From Aspergillus flavus (Eukaryota > Ascomycota > Eurotiomycetes > Eurotiales > Aspergillaceae): a stretch of 64,000 bases of DNA. The notes below the pieces were generated by a model. The model was not told the origin of the DNA. It did no database searches and was given only the letters and a program-made list of their open reading frames with translations. The DNA lies in NCBI RefSeq assembly GCF_009017415.1, contig NC_092406.1:4836001-4900000 (forward strand), in the 5' to 3' direction. Made by a program: the position numbers and the translations under genes. This document shows positions 59,345 to 64,000 of this stretch, one piece after another. Numbering within the stretch: the first letter of the stretch is position 1; every line of letters begins with the position of its first letter.

Positions 59345-61302
59345 TTAGTTGGGTACCCTTCTTCTGACTGCTTCCAGTATGAGCTTTCTGTTGACAATTT
59401 ATGGGACAACGGGATGATCCCATCGTCCTCGTGACAACTAATTGTACCTCTGGTGCTAGGCATCTTTAGTCTTACACAAGAAGCAAGCGTGCTTAGTCAG
59501 ATTGTTAAATATATAGACCGGCATTGAAAGACGGTATGTTGCTATGATCAAGGCGTACGCACGCAGTCTTAATAATGCTTGGGCGGTTGTGAAAAGATTG
59601 GCCTTTATGGGCTCATGACGAGCCTTTGACAAAAGAACTGGGTGTCAATAAGCCAGAAGAATCAGAACAGTAGCTTCTTGAGAAATGTGATTGTTCCTGT
59701 ATTCTCTAGTGGTTTGAAATGCGTTTGGATGAACATAGTATTACTGTTGCTTAATAGCTAGCAGGGAATATCCACACGTCTCAACCTCATGCAACTCTAG
59801 GGCTAACTCGGTTTGATTCTTTTGGTATATATTGCATTGTAGTAATTTTAAAGTTGGCTTACATGGAAGCAGCGGGCATCTGATGCTATTACTTTGCTAA
59901 AATGTACGGAGTATATAATACCCTATGTAGTCCCTGACATCGATAAGGTTTCTAATAAAACGATAGGGTAAATCCAGATAATTATTACTATAACACGAAG
60001 GTCCTTGAATGGACGTTACCCCTTACATACCTTTCAACAAATCGCTCAATTGGAATCCAGAAATTATAAGATACCTACCAGTGTTGTATGGAATAAATGG
60101 CATCTTCTGTTGGTTTTGTCACAGGACCCCATCAAGAAGAACGCCAGACCAGTTGTACAACATCCATCAGGACTAGAATATATCCTCTAACTTTCAATCG
60201 ATGTTAAAATTACTATAAGGACGCACCTCATTATGGAGCTAGCAGTTGTCAGCTGGTTTCACACTGGTTACTTTTATATCAGTCGGTTTAAATGAATTCC
60301 ACTAAATTATAGTCTGCACTTGAGATAGAAGTGACCCACATGAATAAGTGATAGCATTGTTCTTCGTAGGTAAATATACTACTAGCTACGGTTTTTATTT
60401 TGTTTCTTTCAGTCTGATATTGCAGTGCCGCTTTTACAAATCAGGAGTACGTACTATAAGAAATTGTCGGTAAACATACTAACTAACTAAGCAGATACTG
60501 GTGCGTGTGCGGAGCAGTTGATAATCAAACCTATCAATGAACCCCAGGTTTTTATCTATTTACTGCTGTATAGAATTTTGTTAGTATTGTACAGAGTAGT
60601 AATTTATGAATACCTTGCCTGCCTATATAGTTATTGAAGAATATTTCAAGAAGCAGCCAAACCTGTAACACATTCAGTTTCAACCAAATGGGGTACACAA
60701 AAAAAATAACAATGAAAGAAAAACAATTAAGCAATTGCTCGGCTATTCACTGATTGAAGTTCATAGAAACCATGGAACCAGGGTAGAAGCGACGGCGCAA
60801 ACCGCCTAAGAATAGTGCAAAAGTTCGATGCCGCCGCTAAACCGGGAAAGGGCAAGGAGCCTAAGGCTCGGAAAGGGAGCAGCTGATGGGCCATTGTTTC
60901 AGATCCGGCCCCCTGACAGCCTATCATCCGGCGCGGCGTGTTTGAGAAGATCCCACTCAGTACGCATGTCGGAGGCCCATCGTTTCCCCCCCCTCCGATC
61001 GGGCCCAGACAGATACCAAGTCTGTAACGAGACTAGACGGTTTTAGATACCAGCAAAAACCTTAAGGTGAGAAGAGCACAGCAACGGTGTTGATTTCCTC
61101 CCTCTCCACCACGTTCCCCTCGCCATCTGGTTCCCAAAGGGATCACCGGTTACTGTCCATCGCCCTTCTCCGAACCTCGAGCGCTATCCCACCTCGTCTC
61201 GCCTTTTCTTCCCCTCTTATCCTCCCTCCGCTAGTGGGAACGTTATCGCTGATAACCCCCGATCGTGAACCTTCCACAGAGTGCACTCGAGCGTAAGCCT
61301 GG

Positions 61303-61362
61303 ATGAGAGAGTTGAACCGGTGGGTTCGGTTGCGATTCACTGTGCAGTCGCTGTTGTGTTGA
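61303..61362 (+). promoter_or_regulatory. Upstream open reading frame 1 in the steC leader
   Basis: A 19-codon ATG-to-TGA frame (MRELNRWVR...) lies 360 bp before the steC start. It could tune translation if included in the mRNA; a GTAAGC donor just upstream and a TTTTAG acceptor near 61488 may instead splice it out. Confidence 0.3.
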
Positions 61363-61495
61363 CCTTCAGCATTGGCCTTGATCGGTACGAACCCATTTCC
61401 CGTGTTTTGGACCCTCATCTCGTTTACTTCTATATTTGGAAATCTGTGCTCGCTTGATCCTTGTCTTCGTCTGTCAAACCCCTTTTAGGAAATTG

Positions 61496-61576
61496 ATGGA
61501 GCTAATATGTACCTGGAATCCTGCAGGCTACTCTGTATCATGCATTAGACGATTTCGGACGTCTGCTTGGACTTGA
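61496..61576 (+). promoter_or_regulatory. Upstream open reading frame 2 in the steC leader
   Basis: A 26-codon ATG-to-TGA frame (MELICTWNPAG...) lies 145 bp before the steC start and, unlike the first, would survive the possible leader intron. Confidence 0.35.
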
Positions 61577-61720
61577 CGTTTCCACAACGCCGCACGAGCC
61601 AATTTTTCGCCAGTTACACAGGGGGAAAGGATAAGGGGGTGACAGTTTGCTTGCAGACGTGATCTATAGTTATTGCCGGACAATTGGGACGAGACTCTAA
61701 GGTTGCTTCCCCTTTCAACC

Positions 61721-64000
61721 ATGCTGGCAAAAGCTACGTATTCTTCTCCATTGGGGATGTCCACATCCCAGACACCAACGACGTCCTACCACTCTGGACC
61801 ATCCCAAAAAGCAATCTTTACAACGCATCAAGATGGAATGTCATTCACGAGCCCCACGGAGTCGGAGTTCTCGGAGGCACAGGATGGACTTGAGGCAGTC
61901 AGGTACGTTATCCATGTACTATGGAGAGAAGGATATTGCGGGCAACTGACACCTCGATAGATCCTGGGATGAGAAACAGGTCATAACATGGTTACATAGC
62001 ATCAAGTGTGGGCAATATGAATCCTTGTTCAAAGGTAGCTTCTGAATCTCACTGATGTTACAGCTGCGCGCTATGAACAGACGCTGACAGCATATAGCGA
62101 ACAACTTCAATGGCAACAATCTTATCGAGTGTGATCAGAAGATTCTGCAAGAGATGGGCATTAAAAAAGTCGGTGATCGGGTGCGCATTTTCGTCGCCAT
62201 TAAGCAGCTCAGGAACAAATCGGTTGCCAACCGAAAACAAAAGAACATAGTAGGTTACTGCGGATCAAGGTATTGTGTGTTAGGAGCTTCTACTGACCCG
62301 ATGCAGGATCAATTGGCCGCGCTTGAGTCAGCATATACACCTGCCTCATCTCAATCTAGTCGCCCCTCAATGGGCCGCCAACCAACTTTAAATAATCGCC
62401 GCTTCTCTCATACCGCTGATAATGCCCATGGCTACAAACCACCGTCACGGCCAGGATCGCCCCTGCGGGCCCAACGTTATGTTGCTAGCCCGATGGAGAG
62501 CGCTCGCAAGGAACAAGGGCAAGGCTACTTCAGTCACAACTCCTCTGGTGGTTCCGGTGCCACTCGGAACCCATCCACCCCCAACGAGGGGCAGAGGAGC
62601 CATTTAAGACAAAACTCTAGCATTGATGGCCTGACAATGGGGTCTCTTCCCCCTAACTCGCCTGTTATTAGAATAATCTATACTGGCGGACAAACAAAAG
62701 TCTTAAATATCAAGCATTGCAAGACGGCTGATGAAATTATACTGTGCGTGCTCAAGAAGCTGCAACTCCCTGAGCATCAATATCGGAACTACTGCTTCTA
62801 TGTGTTAGATGGCCTGGAACCAGACCCGTCGAACTGCAGGAGGCTGGCGGATCATGAGCTTATGGAGATTTGTGAAAGTAACCACAAATCTGAGCGTGGT
62901 CGTCTCATACTACGGAAGATTCATGCTGGAGAGCCAGACACGGACGAGCTTCGGCGTGCCTCTCAACTCGCCATTGATGAAAGCCAAGCGACGCATATCA
63001 ATGCCCTGAATAGCTCAAATCCACGCACACAGTTTAAGATCCAACAACTCACCGGCGAACCTTGGCATAATATAAAACAACCGATTTCACCCATGTCTGC
63101 TCGGCATCAAAATTCGAGTGAGCACGATTTGCAAGTGCTGAATACGGAGCGACACGCCGTGTCCAAGTTACGATCGTTCTTTGGGGCTCGACCGCCTAGC
63201 GAGATGATTATCCACGAGATCACATCTTACTTCCCTAGTCACCACCGGGAAGATATTGAGAAGACCATGCGCATGTCAATTCGGAGGTCGCAGCGCCTAA
63301 GCCGCGCAGCAAGTCGATTGAGTGTCGTGAGCAATACAAGTTACGCATCCAGCTTAAGAGATGCACCTCCTATCCCCAGTATTGCTGATACCTGGCTTAA
63401 TACTGGTGCTCAACCCACTCGCGCTTCGAGGCCTCTTTCAGTTTCCAAGTTTAGCCTTCCTCAAGCAACATATAGAGATTCTATCGCGTCAAGCTCCCTT
63501 CAACCGCTTCAGGAAGAGTCCCCCATTGAACCAAATCGCAAATCATATGTTTCTTTCGATAGTGGTTCGGACGATCCCAGCACATCTCGTCAGAGCCTTG
63601 TGGATGAGAATGCAAGTGTTGCTGCAACTGACGGAGGCTCACTCAATGAACGACTGAGCGTTCTAGTTGCTGAAGATGGAGAAGAGGAAGATGACGGTCT
63701 TAATGACTTCCTCGCTGGAAACAACTTTGCTCCTAAAAATTGGATGAAAGGCTCTTTGATTGGTGAAGGATCTTTTGGAAGTGTGTTTTTGGCATTGCAT
63801 GCGATCACTGGTGAGCTTATGGCGGTCAAACAAGTTGAGATACCATCGGCAACAAAAGGCACAGAATTCGACAAACGTAAGAACAGCATGGTTACGGCAC
63901 TGAAACATGAAATTGAACTCCTGCAAGGACTTCACCACAAAAATATTGTCCAGTATCTGGGTACCGCTGCTGATGACCAGTATTTGAATATTTTCCTGGA
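61721..64000 (+). CDS. steC: MAP kinase kinase kinase SteC/Ste11, 5' part only
   Basis: MAPKKK of the pheromone and developmental pathway; it phosphorylates the MAPKK Ste7-type and acts in cell fusion, sexual development and, in A. nidulans, conidiophore form. Exons: 61721-61902, 61961-62034, 62098-62249 and 62307 to the window edge (frame still open, about 700 codons so far). A SAM domain (about 61-130: SWDEKQVITWLHSIKCGQYE, then MGIKKVGDRVRI) binds the Ste50 adaptor. A Ras-binding-like region starts near 255 (IRIIYTGGQTKVLNIKH). The protein kinase domain begins near 615 with GEGSFGSVFLAL and the ATP lysine Lys644 (MAVKQVE). The Ser-rich linker between is regulatory. The start MLAKATYSSPLG is chosen because it opens a frame joining to the SAM domain; an alternative is MSFTSPTESE 40 codons on. 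The rest of the kinase lies beyond the window. Confidence 0.93.

Larger units (their letters stand above)
57809..61720. other. AT-rich gene-poor gap of about 3.9 kb before steC
   Basis: Holds the C2H2 gene promoter, a transporter relic, a 75-codon minus-strand frame (58897-59124) with no family I recognise, and, from about 60800, the steC promoter and leader with upstream reading frames. Most of 58000-60750 is AT-rich. Confidence 0.6.

Overview
The window is nuclear DNA of a filamentous ascomycete, very probably an Aspergillus. Genes are broken by short introns (mostly 45-120 bp) with GT..AG ends, untranslated gaps are long, and many proteins are of Eurotiomycete type. The alcohol dehydrogenase and the 636-residue 5-aminolevulinate synthase read, from memory, very close to section Flavi (A. 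flavus / A. oryzae) proteins; I could not check this by search. I find no virus, plasmid, CRISPR array or intact transposon.

Layout, left to right. 0-5 kb: a medium-chain alcohol dehydrogenase on the minus strand, then a 3.8 kb gap. 5.4-13.5 kb: ino80 (chromatin remodeller) and hemA (heme synthesis) on the plus strand. 15-23 kb, minus strand: RNA polymerase I subunit rpa49, the 25-residue ribosomal protein eL41, a ten-exon allantoate-permease-type MFS transporter and peroxin pex3. pex3 is head-to-head with atg101 (autophagy). 25.5-40.5 kb, minus strand: yop1 (ER shaping), a Zn2Cys6 regulator, the SWI/SNF-RSC type ATPase snf21/sth1, a BAR-domain protein and an Ada/AraC-type protein of bacterial ancestry. 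41.4-49 kb: ribosomal protein uL2 (minus), a DDT/WHIM chromatin protein (plus), a DUF1770 protein (minus) and adenosine kinase (plus); the last two share a 322 bp promoter. 49.8-57.9 kb: an EST1/SMG7-like RNA-decay factor (minus), a ZNF511-like zinc-finger protein (plus) and a C2H2 transcription factor (minus). 58-61 kb is AT-rich and gene-poor with a transporter relic. The right edge cuts through the MAPKKK steC/STE11 (plus), whose kinase domain has just begun.

Most genes are single-copy housekeeping genes, not a biosynthetic cluster. Three chromatin genes (ino80, snf21, DDT/WHIM protein) and three ribosome-supply genes (rpa49, eL41, uL2) lie within 40 kb, but gene order alone does not show co-regulation. 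The most unusual items are very small exons (9 nt in yop1, 16 nt in adenosine kinase, and a tentative 17 nt in the DDT/WHIM gene) and a fungal Ada-like protein that keeps the bacterial methyl-acceptor cysteine spacing but ends in an acidic tail instead of a methyltransferase domain. Exon boundaries were read by eye from splice signals and reading-frame continuity and may be off by a base or two.
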